In this document: in pieces, positions 43,315 to 52,867 of the stretch
Position numbering within the stretch: position 1 is the stretch's first letter
How the letters are laid out: each line of letters opens with the position of its first letter
NCBI RefSeq assembly: GCF_001952935.1
Contig: NZ_CP018319.1
Coordinates: 5,166,001 to 5,230,000, forward strand
Length of the DNA: 64,000 nt
From: Pseudomonas frederiksbergensis
GTDB taxonomy: Bacteria; Pseudomonadota; Gammaproteobacteria; Pseudomonadales; Pseudomonadaceae
Reading direction: 5' to 3'
Made by a program: the position numbers and the translations under genes
Notes under the pieces: generated by a model
Told to the model about the DNA's origin: nothing
The model's input: the letters and a program-made list of their open reading frames with translations, nothing else
Databases searched by the model: none

Positions 43315-45198
43315 TCAAATCCTGAAGCGATTGAGCAGTTTGTCCTGCTGGCCGACGTGGTCCACCATCACTGAACATTGGCGAACCTGTTTATCCGCAC
43401 TGCCGGAAACTTCAAGACTGATATCGCGGATGTTGGTCGTGTTGCGATTGATTTCTTCGGTCGTGGCGCTTTGTTCTTCAGCCGCTGCGGCAATCTGCAG
43501 GTTCATGTCATTGATGCGATAAATCGCCTCACGGATGCGCTCGAGGGTGTCATTGGCTGCATTGGCATCCCCGGCCGTCTTGCTGGCCGTGTCACGGCTC
43601 TGCTGCATTTGCACTTGGGCGTGTTTCACGCCCGTCTGCAACTGGTCGATCATCTCGCGTATTTCCTGCGTGGATTGCTGGGTTCGTGAGGCCAGTGAGC
43701 GCACCTCATCAGCCACCACGGCAAAACCGCGACCTGATTCGCCGGCACGTGCCGCCTCGATGGCTGCATTGAGCGCGAGCAAATTGGTTTGGTCGGCGAT
43801 GCTGGTGATGACCGCCACGATGGATTCGATGCTTTGACTGAGCGTGGACAACTCATTGATCGCATGACCGGTGGCGTCCATCTCCTCAGCCAAACGCTTG
43901 ATCGCCCCCGTCGACCTGGAGACCAGGGCAACCCCGTCTGCTGTTTCCTCGTTGGCAGCGATCGCCGCTTCGGCCGCGGCTTGAGCGTTGCGCGCCACAT
44001 CCTCGGCGGTCGAGGCCATCTCGGTCATGGCGGTGGCCAGTTGATCCAGTTCTTGTAATTGGACCTGTACGCGGTTGGCTGCCTGATCCGCTTCACACGA
44101 CGTCGCTGTGGTGCTCTCGCGGACGTGTTGCGAGCTGTTCTTCACCGCGCCAATGAGCGTTTTCAGGTTCTGCAGGAACTGGTTGAACTCCCCGGCGACC
44201 AGCGCAATTTCATCGTTGCCGACCACGGGCAGTTGGCGGGTCAGGTCGCCTTCTCCGCGATTGATGTCGGCCAACGAGTCCTTGAGTTGATCCAGGGGTC
44301 GCAGCAGCCGCCTTACCAGCAGACCCAGCACCAACAGGCTAATCAGCACGCCCAGGCCGGTCCCGATGACGGCCCGCCAACTCAGGATGTGGGCTGCGGC
44401 CATCACGATGTCCTGATCCAGTACCACACCGATGTACCAATCCATGCCCTTGAGATTGGAGAGCGGAATGAAGGACACCAGGAGGGACTTTCCACCGCTG
44501 CTGACCTCCTGAAGCTGACTGTCGAGAGGCAGAGCGCTGCCTGCGAAAAGCTGGTTGTAGGGCTTGCCGTTCAGTTCAGCGTCCGGGTGGGAAATAATGT
44601 TGCCATTTTTGCTCAGCAAGAATGCATAACCGGCCCCACCGAAATCCAGTGTATTGATGGCGTCGGCAACCGTATTCAGGCGGATGTCACCACCCAGTAC
44701 GCCAAGAAACTGACCAGCATCGCTGATCCTGGTGACGACCGAGATCAGGATTTCGTTGGAGGTCGAGGCCTTGTAGGGCTCGGTTAAAACGGCCTGGTTG
44801 CCCGCCTTGCCGGTCGCGTACCAAGGTCGCGAGCGACCATCATAATCAGGCTTTGGGTTCCAGGATGCGTTGTTCTTGATGGGTTTGCCATCGGACTGAA
44901 GGGCACCGAATACCACTTCGAATTGGTCCTGCAATATTGGGGATTCGATAATGCGTTGGGTGGCTTCCGGGCTGTACTGGCTGTCGATGGCCTGGGCCGT
45001 CAAGTCAATCAGGCGAAGTTTGCCGTTCAGCCAATTTTCAATCTGCCGTGCCACCGCATTGCTCGACTCGGAGATACTTGCCTCGACCTGGTGACGCAAA
45101 ATCGTACGTATCTGCTCTACCTGAACCAGCGATAGAAGACTGGTTGTCACGAACAGCACACAAGCAGCCACAAGGCTCACCTTGTAACGGATTTTCAT
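43315..45198 (-). CDS. Methyl-accepting chemotaxis protein, dCache_1 (amino-acid-type) sensor
   Basis: A 627-residue chemoreceptor. First membrane helix [19 protein letters not shown], periplasmic double-Cache domain (about 30-275), second helix ([19 protein letters not shown]), HAMP ([29 protein letters not shown]), and the signalling hairpin [37 protein letters not shown]. The distal Cache has [12 protein letters not shown] and GVLGGDI, the Y-x-R-x-WY...Y...D pattern of amino-acid-binding dCache_1AA sensors such as PctA. ATG at 45196-45198 follows TTGGAGTCCTCG; further upstream the frame runs into REPIN 4. No C-terminal CheR-docking pentapeptide. Confidence 0.92.
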   Translation of the reverse strand: MKIRYKVSLVAACVLFVTTSLLSLVQVEQIRTILRHQVEASISESSNAVARQIENWLNGKLRLIDLTAQAIDSQYSPEATQRIIESPILQDQFEVVFGALQSDGKPIKNNASWNPKPDYDGRSRPWYATGKAGNQAVLTEPYKASTSNEILISVVTRISDAGQFLGVLGGDIRLNTVADAINTLDFGGAGYAFLLSKNGNIISHPDAELNGKPYNQLFAGSALPLDSQLQEVSSGGKSLLVSFIPLSNLKGMDWYIGVVLDQDIVMAAAHILSWRAVIGTGLGVLISLLVLGLLVRRLLRPLDQLKDSLADINRGEGDLTRQLPVVGNDEIALVAGEFNQFLQNLKTLIGAVKNSSQHVRESTTATSCEADQAANRVQVQLQELDQLATAMTEMASTAEDVARNAQAAAEAAIAANEETADGVALVSRSTGAIKRLAEEMDATGHAINELSTLSQSIESIVAVITSIADQTNLLALNAAIEAARAGESGRGFAVVADEVRSLASRTQQSTQEIREMIDQLQTGVKHAQVQMQQSRDTASKTAGDANAANDTLERIREAIYRINDMNLQIAAAAEEQSATTEEINRNTTNIRDISLEVSGSADKQVRQCSVMVDHVGQQDKLLNRFRI

Positions 45199-45273
45199 CG
45201 AGGACTCCAAAGGATCGATCAAGGGGAGCAGGGCATCCAGTCCTTGAATGTCAGGTGTGTCATTGAGGACGCC

Positions 45274-45349
45274 TTCGCGAGCAAGCCCACTCCCACATTG
45301 GTTTTGTGAACGCCACAGATCAAATGTGGGAGTGAGCCTGCTCGCGATG
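45274..45349. repeat. REPIN 4 (inverted pair of REP elements)
   Basis: CGCGAGCAAGCCCACTCCCACAT is mirrored by ATGTGGGAGTGAGCCTGCTCGCG. It sits between the aldehyde dehydrogenase stop (45395) and the chemoreceptor start and may help terminate the former. Confidence 0.92.
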
Positions 45350-45394
45350 GCCATCTGAAGGGCGACGCAGAAACAACTGCATCGCCCACGCTTT

Positions 45395-46915
45395 TTAGAA
45401 GAAGCCCAACGGATTGATGTCGTAGCTCACCAGCAGGTTTTTGGTCTGCTGATAGTGATCGAGCATCATCTTGTGGGTTTCACGACCGACGCCGGATTTC
45501 TTGTATCCGCCGAACGCGGCATGCGCCGGGTACAGGTGGTAGCAGTTGGTCCACACACGACCGGCCTTGATCGCGCGGCCCATGCGATAGGCGCGGTTGA
45601 TGTCGCGGGTCCAGAGACCGGCGCCGAGGCCGAACTCGGTGTCGTTGGCGATGGCCAGGGCTTCGGCTTCGTCCTTGAAGGTGGTGATGCTCACCACCGG
45701 GCCAAAGATTTCTTCCTGGAACACGCGCATTTTATTGGTGCCCTTGAGCAGGGTCGGCTGGATGTAATACCCGGTCGCCAGGTTGCCCTCGAGTTTTTCC
45801 ACCTTGCCGCCGGTCAGCAGCTCGGCGCCTTCGCCCTTGGCGATTTCCAGGTACGACAGGATTTTGTCGAATTGCTGCTCGGACGCCTGGGCGCCGACCA
45901 TGGTGTCGGTGTCCAGCGGGTCGCCACGTTTGATCGACAGGACTTTCTTCATCACGACTTTCATGAAGTCGTCGTAGATCGACTCTTGCACCAAGGCGCG
46001 GGAAGGGCAGGTGCAGACTTCGCCCTGATTGAAGAACGCCAGCACCAGGCCTTCGGCGGCTTTTTCGATGAAGGTTTCTTCGGCTTGCATGATGTCTTCG
46101 AAGAAGATGTTCGGCGACTTGCCACCCAGCTCCACGGTGGACGGAATGATGTTTTCGGCGGCGCATTTCATGATGTGCGAGCCGACCGGGGTCGAGCCGG
46201 TGAAGGCGATCTTGGCGATGCGTTTGCTGGTGGCCAGCGCTTCGCCGGCCTCTTTACCGAAGCCTTGCACCACGTTCAGCACGCCCGGCGGCAGCAGGTC
46301 GCCGATCAGCTCCATCAGCACGGTAATGCCCAGCGGCGTTTGCTCAGCAGGCTTGAGCACCACGCAGTTACCGGCCGCGAGCGCCGGGGCGAGTTTCCAG
46401 GCGGCCATCAGGATCGGGAAGTTCCACGGAATGATCTGCCCGACCACGCCCAGCGGTTCATGGAAGTGATAGGCCGCGGTGTGTTCGTTGATTTCGGCCG
46501 AGCTGCCTTCCTGCGCACGGATGCAACCGGCGTAGTAGCGGAAGTGGTCCACGGCCAAGGGGATGTCGGCGTTGAGGGTTTCACGTACGGCTTTGCCGTT
46601 GTCCCAGGTTTCGGTGACGGCCAGCAGTTCCAGGTTCTGTTCGATGCGGTCGGCGATTTTCAACAGCGCTAAAGAGCGGTCCTGTACCGAGGTTTTACCC
46701 CAAGCATCGGCGGCCGCATGGGCAGCGTCCAGGGCCTTTTCGATGTCTTCGGCCGTGGAACGCGGGAATTCGGCAATCGGTTGGCCATTCACTGGCGAGG
46801 TAGTGGTGAAGTACTGACCGTTGACCGGTGCGACAAACTCACCGCCGATGTAGTTACCGTAACGGGACTTGAAGGAAACGATGGCACCGGGAGTGCCTGG
46901 GTGGGCGTAGTTCAT
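45395..46915 (-). CDS. exaC: NAD-dependent aldehyde dehydrogenase, ExaC/AcoD type
   Basis: A 506-residue enzyme from ATG at 46913-46915 ([20 protein letters not shown], the conserved ExaC opening). Motifs: [59 protein letters not shown] and the catalytic Cys in [15 protein letters not shown]; the end [28 protein letters not shown] is typical. Oxidises acetaldehyde to acetate. It lies 76 bp after phnX, whose product is acetaldehyde, and 2.2 kb from acsA, so it links AEP breakdown to acetyl-CoA. A degraded copy of its 3' region lies beside the second phnX. Confidence 0.94.
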   Translation of the reverse strand: MNYAHPGTPGAIVSFKSRYGNYIGGEFVAPVNGQYFTTTSPVNGQPIAEFPRSTAEDIEKALDAAHAAADAWGKTSVQDRSLALLKIADRIEQNLELLAVTETWDNGKAVRETLNADIPLAVDHFRYYAGCIRAQEGSSAEINEHTAAYHFHEPLGVVGQIIPWNFPILMAAWKLAPALAAGNCVVLKPAEQTPLGITVLMELIGDLLPPGVLNVVQGFGKEAGEALATSKRIAKIAFTGSTPVGSHIMKCAAENIIPSTVELGGKSPNIFFEDIMQAEETFIEKAAEGLVLAFFNQGEVCTCPSRALVQESIYDDFMKVVMKKVLSIKRGDPLDTDTMVGAQASEQQFDKILSYLEIAKGEGAELLTGGKVEKLEGNLATGYYIQPTLLKGTNKMRVFQEEIFGPVVSITTFKDEAEALAIANDTEFGLGAGLWTRDINRAYRMGRAIKAGRVWTNCYHLYPAHAAFGGYKKSGVGRETHKMMLDHYQQTKNLLVSYDINPLGFF

Positions 46916-46991
46916 GGTGAGGTTCTCTTGTTGTTTTTTGGTTGTGACCGCCTGTGAGACGGCCACTGTCAGTTACACAAGCCGTGCGGAA

Positions 46992-47819
46992 TCAGGAACC
47001 CTGGGGCGTTTCTCCGCGTGCCAGGCGGGCATTGATGTCTTCGATGACGGCAGGTAGATCGACGATGGTGTCGATCAGGTAGTGCGGACGAGAGCCTTCG
47101 AACATTTTGACGATGCGCGCGCGTTCCTCGGCCAATTCCTCCAGGGACAAATCCTTGAATTCTTCATAGGTCAGCCCCAGTGCGTTGCCGGAACAGGTCA
47201 GCGCGACCGTCCACATTCCGGCGCTACGACCTTCGAGAATGCCGGGCCAGGTGTCATCGACTTTCACGCAGGCGGCGACATCGCTGATCCCCAAAGCAAT
47301 CACGTTGGCCAGCGCCTGAGCCGGGTGCGGACGGCCATTGGGCACTTCGTCAGTCGCCACGACGTAGTCGGCGACGTAGCCGTTTTTGCGCGCCAGCTCG
47401 ACGACTTTTTCCATGACCACCGCTGGGTAACCGGAGCACGAACCGATTTTCAGACCCTTGTCGCGCAAGGCATCAATCGTATCCAGCGCACCAGGAATCA
47501 GCGCCGAGTGCAGGGCGATCTTTTCGATTTGCAAGGGCATGAAGCGCTCGTAAAGCGCGGTGACATCGTCATCGGTCGGCAGGCGATCGAAGGCCGCACG
47601 GTAGCGTTCGGCGATCTGTGGCTGGTTGCAAAGCGTGCGGATGTGATCCCACTTGCCCATGCCCATCGGTCCACGGGCTTCGGCCAGGGAAACTGCAACG
47701 CCAAACTCGGCGAAGGCTTCGACGAAAATTTGCGTAGGGGCAAAGGAACCGAAATCAACGACGGTGCCTGCCCAGTCCAGGACCACGGCTTGCAGTTGGG
47801 AAGGTTGTTTGTAGTTCAT
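46992..47819 (-). CDS. phnX: Phosphonoacetaldehyde hydrolase (copy 1)
   Basis: A 275-residue HAD-fold phosphonatase that splits phosphonoacetaldehyde into acetaldehyde and phosphate. Nucleophile motif [14 protein letters not shown] (Asp15, Ala-Gly-Thr), the Schiff-base Lys in [12 protein letters not shown] (near residue 55), motif II GSCSGYP and motif [26 protein letters not shown]. It follows the MFS carrier gene by 39 bp and precedes exaC. A second copy at 51027 differs at about 18 of 275 residues, mostly in two places: the C-terminal cap/tail ([11 protein letters not shown] here) and scattered conservative changes. Confidence 0.96.
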   Translation of the reverse strand: MNYKQPSQLQAVVLDWAGTVVDFGSFAPTQIFVEAFAEFGVAVSLAEARGPMGMGKWDHIRTLCNQPQIAERYRAAFDRLPTDDDVTALYERFMPLQIEKIALHSALIPGALDTIDALRDKGLKIGSCSGYPAVVMEKVVELARKNGYVADYVVATDEVPNGRPHPAQALANVIALGISDVAACVKVDDTWPGILEGRSAGMWTVALTCSGNALGLTYEEFKDLSLEELAEERARIVKMFEGSRPHYLIDTIVDLPAVIEDINARLARGETPQGS

Positions 47820-47858
47820 GATGATCGCTCCAGCGAAGGGTAAGTGGGTACTGCGAGT

Positions 47859-49202
47859 TCAGGAGTTGGTGCCGACGATGACCGGTTGTACCGGGATCGA
47901 GACAGACAGTTGGCTTTCCACAGTTTTCGGCCGGCTGTTCCAAAACGGCAGCAACATCAAGATGGCCAGGAGTGCAGCGCCGGTGAACACCATGAACACG
48001 GTGATGGTGTCGAAGTAACCCGGCAGCAGGCCGCCGAGGACCGCACCGACCGAACCACAACCGTTGACGAAACCTGCGGCGGACGCCGCTCCGTCCTTGC
48101 TGCCGAAGTCGATGGCCGCCGAGCCACTGATCATCGAGTCCGGCCCGTAGAGCGTCAGGCCCATCATGAACAGCAGGCCGACCACCAGGTACAGACTTCC
48201 GCTTTGCATGGCGGGAACGAACAGAGCCAGGCAAACGGTGAGGACCACCAGGCTGAGGACACACGCCGGTATACGACGGGCGCCGAAGTATTTATCTGAT
48301 GCGATACCGATGAGGATGGGACCGATCAGTCCCGCCAGTTCAAAGGAGGTCGGGACGATGGCGGAGGCGACCTTGCCAATCTCGGGCATGCGTTCGTAGA
48401 TGATTACCGGGCCCCACAAGAGGATGGCGTAGCGCGCGGGTTTGAGCATGAAATAGGCAAGGCCGAGAACCAGCACGGTTCGATTTTTCATCACGGTGCG
48501 CAAGCCAGCCCACATGCTTTCACGCGGAACTACGACATTGCTGACGGGTTCGATCTCGATCTCGACAGGAGGCAGACCTACGTCTTCCGGTTGGTTGCGT
48601 TGCAGGAAAAAGAACAACACCGCCACCACCAGCACCACGACGGCGCTGCTGATGAACGCTATGCGCCAGTCGTGGTAGGCGTTGTAGGCCCACCAACCAG
48701 CAAACGGAGTAGCCACCATCCCGCCAAAGGCATAAGAGGTGCTCCAGTACCCCAGTACGCGGCCACGCACGCCTGTACTGAAGAAACTGCCGACGTTCTT
48801 GCATAGACCTGACCAGCCGGTGGACTGAGCCAGACCTTGTACCAGCATGCAGGAGACGAAAATCGGCAAGGTGGCGTAGGTACCCATGAGTAGCGCCGCC
48901 AGGGCCGAGATGACGAGGCCGCTCAGCACCACGACTCTTGGCCCAAAGCGGTCAGAGAAGTTGCCCCAAAGAAACTGGCCCACGGCATAGGCCGTCAGGT
49001 AGAGGGCGTCGAGATTGGCCATCATGGCTTTTTCGAGCATGAAGTTCGGGTCTTCGCCAATACCAAGCTTGGCGACGGAGAACGCTTTGCGGGTGAAATA
49101 GAAACCGGCGTATGCCACCCAAGTGATGAGGAAAATCTGCACGCGCCAACGCTGGAGTGATTTCCAGCCGGTTGCGAGAGGACTTGTGGTGTTCTTGTTC
49201 AT
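47859..49202 (-). CDS. MFS carrier of the organophosphate:phosphate antiporter type (probable AEP uptake)
   Basis: A 447-residue permease with twelve predicted helices from ATG at 49200-49202 (MNKNTTSPLATGW). OPA-family segments: FLITWVAYAGFYFTRKAFSVAKLG (helix 1, with the Arg-Lys pair expected to bind the phosphoryl group), QFLWGNFSDRFGPRVVVLSGL and GLAQSTGWSGLCKNVGSFF. GlpT/UhpT relatives exchange phosphate for organophosphates; the position ahead of phnX suggests 2-aminoethylphosphonate as substrate (inference). A TTTTTG tandem repeat lies about 47 bp upstream. Confidence 0.88.
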   Translation of the reverse strand: MNKNTTSPLATGWKSLQRWRVQIFLITWVAYAGFYFTRKAFSVAKLGIGEDPNFMLEKAMMANLDALYLTAYAVGQFLWGNFSDRFGPRVVVLSGLVISALAALLMGTYATLPIFVSCMLVQGLAQSTGWSGLCKNVGSFFSTGVRGRVLGYWSTSYAFGGMVATPFAGWWAYNAYHDWRIAFISSAVVVLVVAVLFFFLQRNQPEDVGLPPVEIEIEPVSNVVVPRESMWAGLRTVMKNRTVLVLGLAYFMLKPARYAILLWGPVIIYERMPEIGKVASAIVPTSFELAGLIGPILIGIASDKYFGARRIPACVLSLVVLTVCLALFVPAMQSGSLYLVVGLLFMMGLTLYGPDSMISGSAAIDFGSKDGAASAAGFVNGCGSVGAVLGGLLPGYFDTITVFMVFTGAALLAILMLLPFWNSRPKTVESQLSVSIPVQPVIVGTNS

Positions 49203-49248
49203 GGTGTTCTGATCCCGTATGTGGTGCCAGACAGCGCAAATTAATTGG

Positions 49249-49276
49249 TTTTTGTTTTTGTTTTTGTTTTTGTTTT
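49249..49276. repeat. Hexanucleotide tandem repeat (TTTTTG)4 upstream of the MFS gene
   Basis: Four exact TTTTTG units (49249-49272) followed by TTTT, reading CAAAAA on the coding strand. It lies 47-74 bp before the MFS start, in the promoter/leader region. Such simple repeats can change length by slippage. Confidence 0.9.
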
Positions 49277-49414
49277 CGGTGCAGAAGGCCTGTCCACGCA
49301 CACGGCATCGATTCGATGGCGGTGAGGATGGCATCAGGCTTCACGTATTAAATTGCCGCGGTCGCTGACTCCTGCCCGGCGCTGCCGAGCGATACGTCAC
49401 CGAATCCATGGTTC

Positions 49415-49477
49415 AAAAAAAGATCCCCGCCCAGCGGCGCTACCCATTGCACCTATGCTCGAATCGGCAGGGATCTT
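49415..49477 (-). terminator. Probable terminator of phnW
   Basis: Leftward, AGATCCCTGCC and GGCGGGGATCT form an 11-bp stem (one G-T pair) across a long loop of about 34 nt, followed by a run of seven T. It lies 12-74 bp after the phnW stop. The loop contains further GC-rich sequence. Confidence 0.7.
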
Positions 49478-49488
49478 GAAAGGGGTCG

Positions 49489-50655
49489 TCAGGCTGCCGG
49501 TTTTGGCATGTCCACGCCCATCGCCACGAGGCTGTCAGCAATGGCACGCAGCAGTTGGTGAACGATGTATTCGTCGATCTGACCGATGCATCCGATGCGG
49601 AAGCTTTCGGCCTGGGTCAGCTTGCCCGGGTAGATGATGAATTGGCGGGTCTTGAGCTCATCGTAGAAACGCATGAACTCAAAGTTCGGATGCTCGGGGC
49701 AAAAGAACGTGGTGATGATCGGCGACAGCCAGCAGTCTTCCAGCAGGGTCCGGAATCCCAGTTCACGCATGCCGCTCACCAGCACGTCGCGGTTGCGTGT
49801 ATAGCGCGCCTGACGACCTAGCACTCCGCCTTCGATCGCGTGCTGTTCGAGCGCTTTGTGAAACGCCACCACACTGTGGGTCGGTGGAGTGAAGCGCCAC
49901 TGACCGGTGCGCTCCATGTAGACCCATTGCTCGTAGAGGTCGAGGGACAGCGAGTTGGCGCGACCCTTGGCGGACTCCAGTACGCTGCGACGGATGATCA
50001 CGAATCCGAAGCCCGGGATGCCCTCGATGCACTTGTTGGCCGAAGACACCAGCACATCGAAAGGGATTTCTTTGACGGTCACCGGCACAGCGCCGAAGGT
50101 GCTCATGGCGTCGATGATCAAGCTCTTGCCGTGGGCCTTCACCACGTCGGCGATCTCGCGCAGCGGGTTGAGGATGCCGGAGCTGGTTTCGCAATGAACC
50201 AAAAACACATGGGTCACGTCCGGATTGGCCGTGAGCAGGGCATCAACTTCATCGGGCTGCGGTGGCAGGTAGTCGCCCTTGTCCAGAGAGATGAAGGCGC
50301 GGCCGAGATATTCCAGGGTTTTGGTGGCGCGCTGGCCGTAGGCGCCATTCATCAGCACCAGGGCTTTGCCATCTCGCGGGATGGCGGTGGCCAGGGCGGC
50401 TTCAACCGAATAACTGCCGCTACCTTGCAGAGGCACGCAGGCGAAGCTGTCGTCCTCTACGCCGGCCATGCTCAGCAATTTCTGGCGAACCTCAGCGGTG
50501 ACCTGATTGAAGGCACCGTCCCATGATCCCCAGTCGCGAAGCATGGCTTCCTTGGTGGCTTTGGAGGTGGTGAGCGGGCCAGGGGTCAGCAGGTAGGGTT
50601 CACCCAGCGCTGGGGTTGCCAGCGGTTGAGTGGTCGGGAATTCGGCTTTGGTCAT
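49489..50655 (-). CDS. phnW: 2-aminoethylphosphonate:pyruvate aminotransferase
   Basis: A 388-residue class V PLP transaminase from ATG at 50653-50655 ([10 protein letters not shown]), after CCGGAGAAGATC. The conserved opening is [33 protein letters not shown]; the PLP pocket includes [33 protein letters not shown] and [11 protein letters not shown], with the Schiff-base Lys in [17 protein letters not shown]. Converts AEP plus pyruvate to phosphonoacetaldehyde plus alanine, which PhnX then hydrolyses. It has its own promoter region (a LysR-type palindrome about 100 bp upstream) and its own terminator, although it sits between two phnX copies. Confidence 0.95.
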   Translation of the reverse strand: MTKAEFPTTQPLATPALGEPYLLTPGPLTTSKATKEAMLRDWGSWDGAFNQVTAEVRQKLLSMAGVEDDSFACVPLQGSGSYSVEAALATAIPRDGKALVLMNGAYGQRATKTLEYLGRAFISLDKGDYLPPQPDEVDALLTANPDVTHVFLVHCETSSGILNPLREIADVVKAHGKSLIIDAMSTFGAVPVTVKEIPFDVLVSSANKCIEGIPGFGFVIIRRSVLESAKGRANSLSLDLYEQWVYMERTGQWRFTPPTHSVVAFHKALEQHAIEGGVLGRQARYTRNRDVLVSGMRELGFRTLLEDCWLSPIITTFFCPEHPNFEFMRFYDELKTRQFIIYPGKLTQAESFRIGCIGQIDEYIVHQLLRAIADSLVAMGVDMPKPAA

Positions 50656-50755
50656 GATCTTCTCCGGCAGTATTGTTTTTGTGGTGAGGAGTGATGCATG
50701 GGTGGATATAAACAATGATTTAGAAATAAGAAAAATCGTTTTATTGTATTTCATA

Positions 50756-50772
50756 AATAAGCTGAGCTTATT
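50756..50772. promoter_or_regulatory. LysR-type palindrome upstream of phnW
   Basis: AATAAGCTGAGCTTATT, perfect around the central G, with T-N11-A. It lies 101 bp upstream of phnW. The centre GCTGAGC recurs in the palindrome at 55466 upstream of the iron-alcohol dehydrogenase, supporting a shared regulator, probably the LysR at 51941. Confidence 0.7.
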
Positions 50773-50903
50773 AGTGGCACCTATCGATTTGGCCGATACA
50801 GATCTCGAATCAACCGATTTGAACAATGCTTCCAGAGCGGTAACTCTTCGTACATTTCAGACATCTACGGTTGAGGGAACGAAGAGGGTGGACGATCATC
50901 AAC

Positions 50904-50975
50904 GCCGCCGAACGCGGCGTGGTACAGGGGGTAGCAGTGGGTCCACACACATGACCCATGCGATACGCGCGATTG
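50904..50975 (-). pseudogene. Degraded 3' fragment of an ExaC-type aldehyde dehydrogenase
   Basis: The minus strand reads CGCGCGTATCGCATGGG...TGTGGACC...CTGCTACCCCCTGTACC...GCGTTCGGCGG. It matches, with small deletions and substitutions, the exaC segment at about 45505-45606 encoding NRAYRMGR...WTNCYHLYP...AAFGG. The frame is broken. It follows the second phnX as exaC follows the first, and the intervening ACGGCCACTGTCAGTT is also shared. It is the decayed remains of a duplicated phnX-exaC segment. Confidence 0.85.
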
Positions 50976-51026
50976 AGTCAGTTGTGGCCATCCATGGACG
51001 GCCACTGTCAGTTTCAGCAGGTGGCG

Positions 51027-51854
51027 TCAGGAACCTTGAGGGGTTTCACCGCGCGCCAGGCGGGCATTGATGTCTTCGATGACGGCCGGCAACTCGACGA
51101 TGGTGTCGATCAGATAGTGCGGGCGAGAACCTTCGAACATCTTGGTGATGCGGGCACGTTCTGCGGCCAGCTTGTCGGAGGGCAGGGCCTTGAACTGATC
51201 GTAGGTCAAGCCCAGTGCGTTGCCGGAACAGGTCAATGCGACGGTCCACATGCCGGCGCTACGACCTTCGAGAATGCCGGGCCAGGTGTCGTCGACCTTC
51301 ACGCATGCGGCGACATCGCTGATCCCCAAAGCAATCACATTAGCCAATGCCTGCGCCGGGTGCGGACGACCATTGGGCACTTCGTCGGTTGCTACTACGT
51401 GGTCGGTGACGTAGCCGTTTTTCCGCGCCAGCTCTACTACTTTCTCCATCACGACTGCGGGATAACCGGAACACGAACCGATTTTCAGGCCCTTGTCGCG
51501 CAACGCATCGATGGCGTCCAGAGCCCCGGGAATCAGCGCCGAGTGCAGGGCGATTTTCTCGATCTGCAGCGGCATGAATCGCTCGTAAAGTGCCGTGACA
51601 TCGTCATCGGTCGGCAGGCGATCGAAGACCGCACGGTAGCGTTCGGCGATCTGTAGCTGGTTGCAAAGCGTGCGGATGTGATCCCACTTGCCCATGCCCA
51701 TCGGACCGCGAGCCTCTTCCAGTGAGACAGCAACGCCAAACTCGCCGAACGCCTCGACGAAGATCTGAGTCGGTGCGAAGGAACCGAAATCAACGACGGT
51801 GCCTGCCCAGTCCAGGACCACGGCTTGCAGTTGGGAAGGTTGTTTGTAGTGCAT
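51027..51854 (-). CDS. phnX: Phosphonoacetaldehyde hydrolase (copy 2)
   Basis: A 275-residue intact paralogue of the gene at 46992, with all HAD motifs kept ([44 protein letters not shown]). About 18 residues differ; nine of them lie together near the C-terminus ([20 protein letters not shown] against [20 protein letters not shown]), so the copies may be diverging in one patch rather than evenly. It follows the LysR gene by 86 bp in the leftward series alcohol dehydrogenase-MFS-LysR-phnX. Downstream lies the aldehyde dehydrogenase remnant, then the separate phnW unit. Confidence 0.95.
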   Translation of the reverse strand: MHYKQPSQLQAVVLDWAGTVVDFGSFAPTQIFVEAFGEFGVAVSLEEARGPMGMGKWDHIRTLCNQLQIAERYRAVFDRLPTDDDVTALYERFMPLQIEKIALHSALIPGALDAIDALRDKGLKIGSCSGYPAVVMEKVVELARKNGYVTDHVVATDEVPNGRPHPAQALANVIALGISDVAACVKVDDTWPGILEGRSAGMWTVALTCSGNALGLTYDQFKALPSDKLAAERARITKMFEGSRPHYLIDTIVELPAVIEDINARLARGETPQGS

Positions 51855-51940
51855 GGTGAATCTCCAATTTCGGGTAGGGGAAGGCCGTCCCTCTTGTCAC
51901 CAGGAGGTAAGCCAATTGATTGTTGAAACGCGTTACGGAA

Positions 51941-52813
51941 TCAGGTGGTCGGTATGGGACTGGAGTCGAACAACTCCGCGATCATCGGCCGGTTTCTGCG
52001 AATACCCAGGCAGCACAGGTGGTAGTCGATTGAAAACGGGTGATCGACAAAGGTGATCGGCTTGGTGCCTGGCGTTTCGGCGTACTCGACGGCAGACACG
52101 AAACCGATACCGATGCCCTTGGCGATGGCGTGGACGATCGCCTCGCGACTGTTCAATTGCATGACACAGTTCAGATCGACGCCAAGACGCTTGCAGCTTT
52201 CTTCCACCAGTTGCCGGGTGCGTGAGCTTTTTTCCCTCAAGACCCACTTTTCGTCGCTGATCTGCTCGACGTACACCTCTTTCTGCCGGGCCCAGGGATG
52301 GTCGTCGCGAACCACCGCAATAATCGGATAGCGTCGATAAAGCTGCGTATCAAAGCGCTGGTCGAATTCGGAGAGCGCAAGAATCGCCACATCGATATCG
52401 AAGTTGAACAGGCGATCCAGCGTTTCTTTTTCGGGAGAAAACGACGTTTCCAGTTCAATGTCCGGATGCCGCTGCATCAATTCGTAAGTCAGGTTCATCG
52501 CAATGGGCGGGGAGACCGCGCCCAAGCGCAGCATCCCGGTTTTGCGTTGCTTGAAACTTTGCAGAAGTTGCACGGCTTCATCCTCTTGGCCGAATAGCCC
52601 TTGGGTGATCGCATAGAGCTTGTGCCCCGCCGAACTCATTTCGATAAAACGGCCTCGACGATGAAAGAGTTCCACGGAGAACTTCTTCTCCAGCGCGTTG
52701 ACCTGTTCACTGACAGTCGGCTGACCAACGCTCAGGTACTCGGCGGCGAGGGTGAAACTGCCAGTCTTCGCCACCGCATGAAAGGAACGTAGCCACTTGT
52801 GGTACTGGTACAT
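51941..52813 (-). CDS. LysR-type regulator of the phosphonate genes
   Basis: A 290-residue regulator. The N-terminal HTH is LRSFHAVAKTGSFTLAAEYLSVGQPTVSEQVNALEKKFSVELFHRRGRFIEMS (positions 8-60). The effector domain starts about residue 93 (GMLRLGAVSPPIAMNLTYEL). LysR proteins of this kind are the usual regulators of phnWX-type AEP clusters, acting as activators that need AEP or the aldehyde. Candidate binding sites are the GCTGAGC-centred palindromes at 50756 and 55466. It sits between the second MFS gene and phnX copy 2. Confidence 0.88.
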   Translation of the reverse strand: MYQYHKWLRSFHAVAKTGSFTLAAEYLSVGQPTVSEQVNALEKKFSVELFHRRGRFIEMSSAGHKLYAITQGLFGQEDEAVQLLQSFKQRKTGMLRLGAVSPPIAMNLTYELMQRHPDIELETSFSPEKETLDRLFNFDIDVAILALSEFDQRFDTQLYRRYPIIAVVRDDHPWARQKEVYVEQISDEKWVLREKSSRTRQLVEESCKRLGVDLNCVMQLNSREAIVHAIAKGIGIGFVSAVEYAETPGTKPITFVDHPFSIDYHLCCLGIRRNRPMIAELFDSSPIPTT

Positions 52814-52867
52814 AGAAGATCCTGTTCCCGAGCCGCCGCTGTTGATACAAGCCTCTGTGCCGGGCCA

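Noticed and set aside
45199-45354. Longer N-terminus for the chemoreceptor
   Set aside because: The extension reads through REPIN 4 sequence and ends before a good ribosome-binding site at the ATG at 45198.
50630-51070. A 146-codon plus-strand open frame between phnW and phnX copy 2
   Set aside because: It covers the LysR palindrome and the aldehyde dehydrogenase remnant; the similarity on the other strand explains the sequence better.
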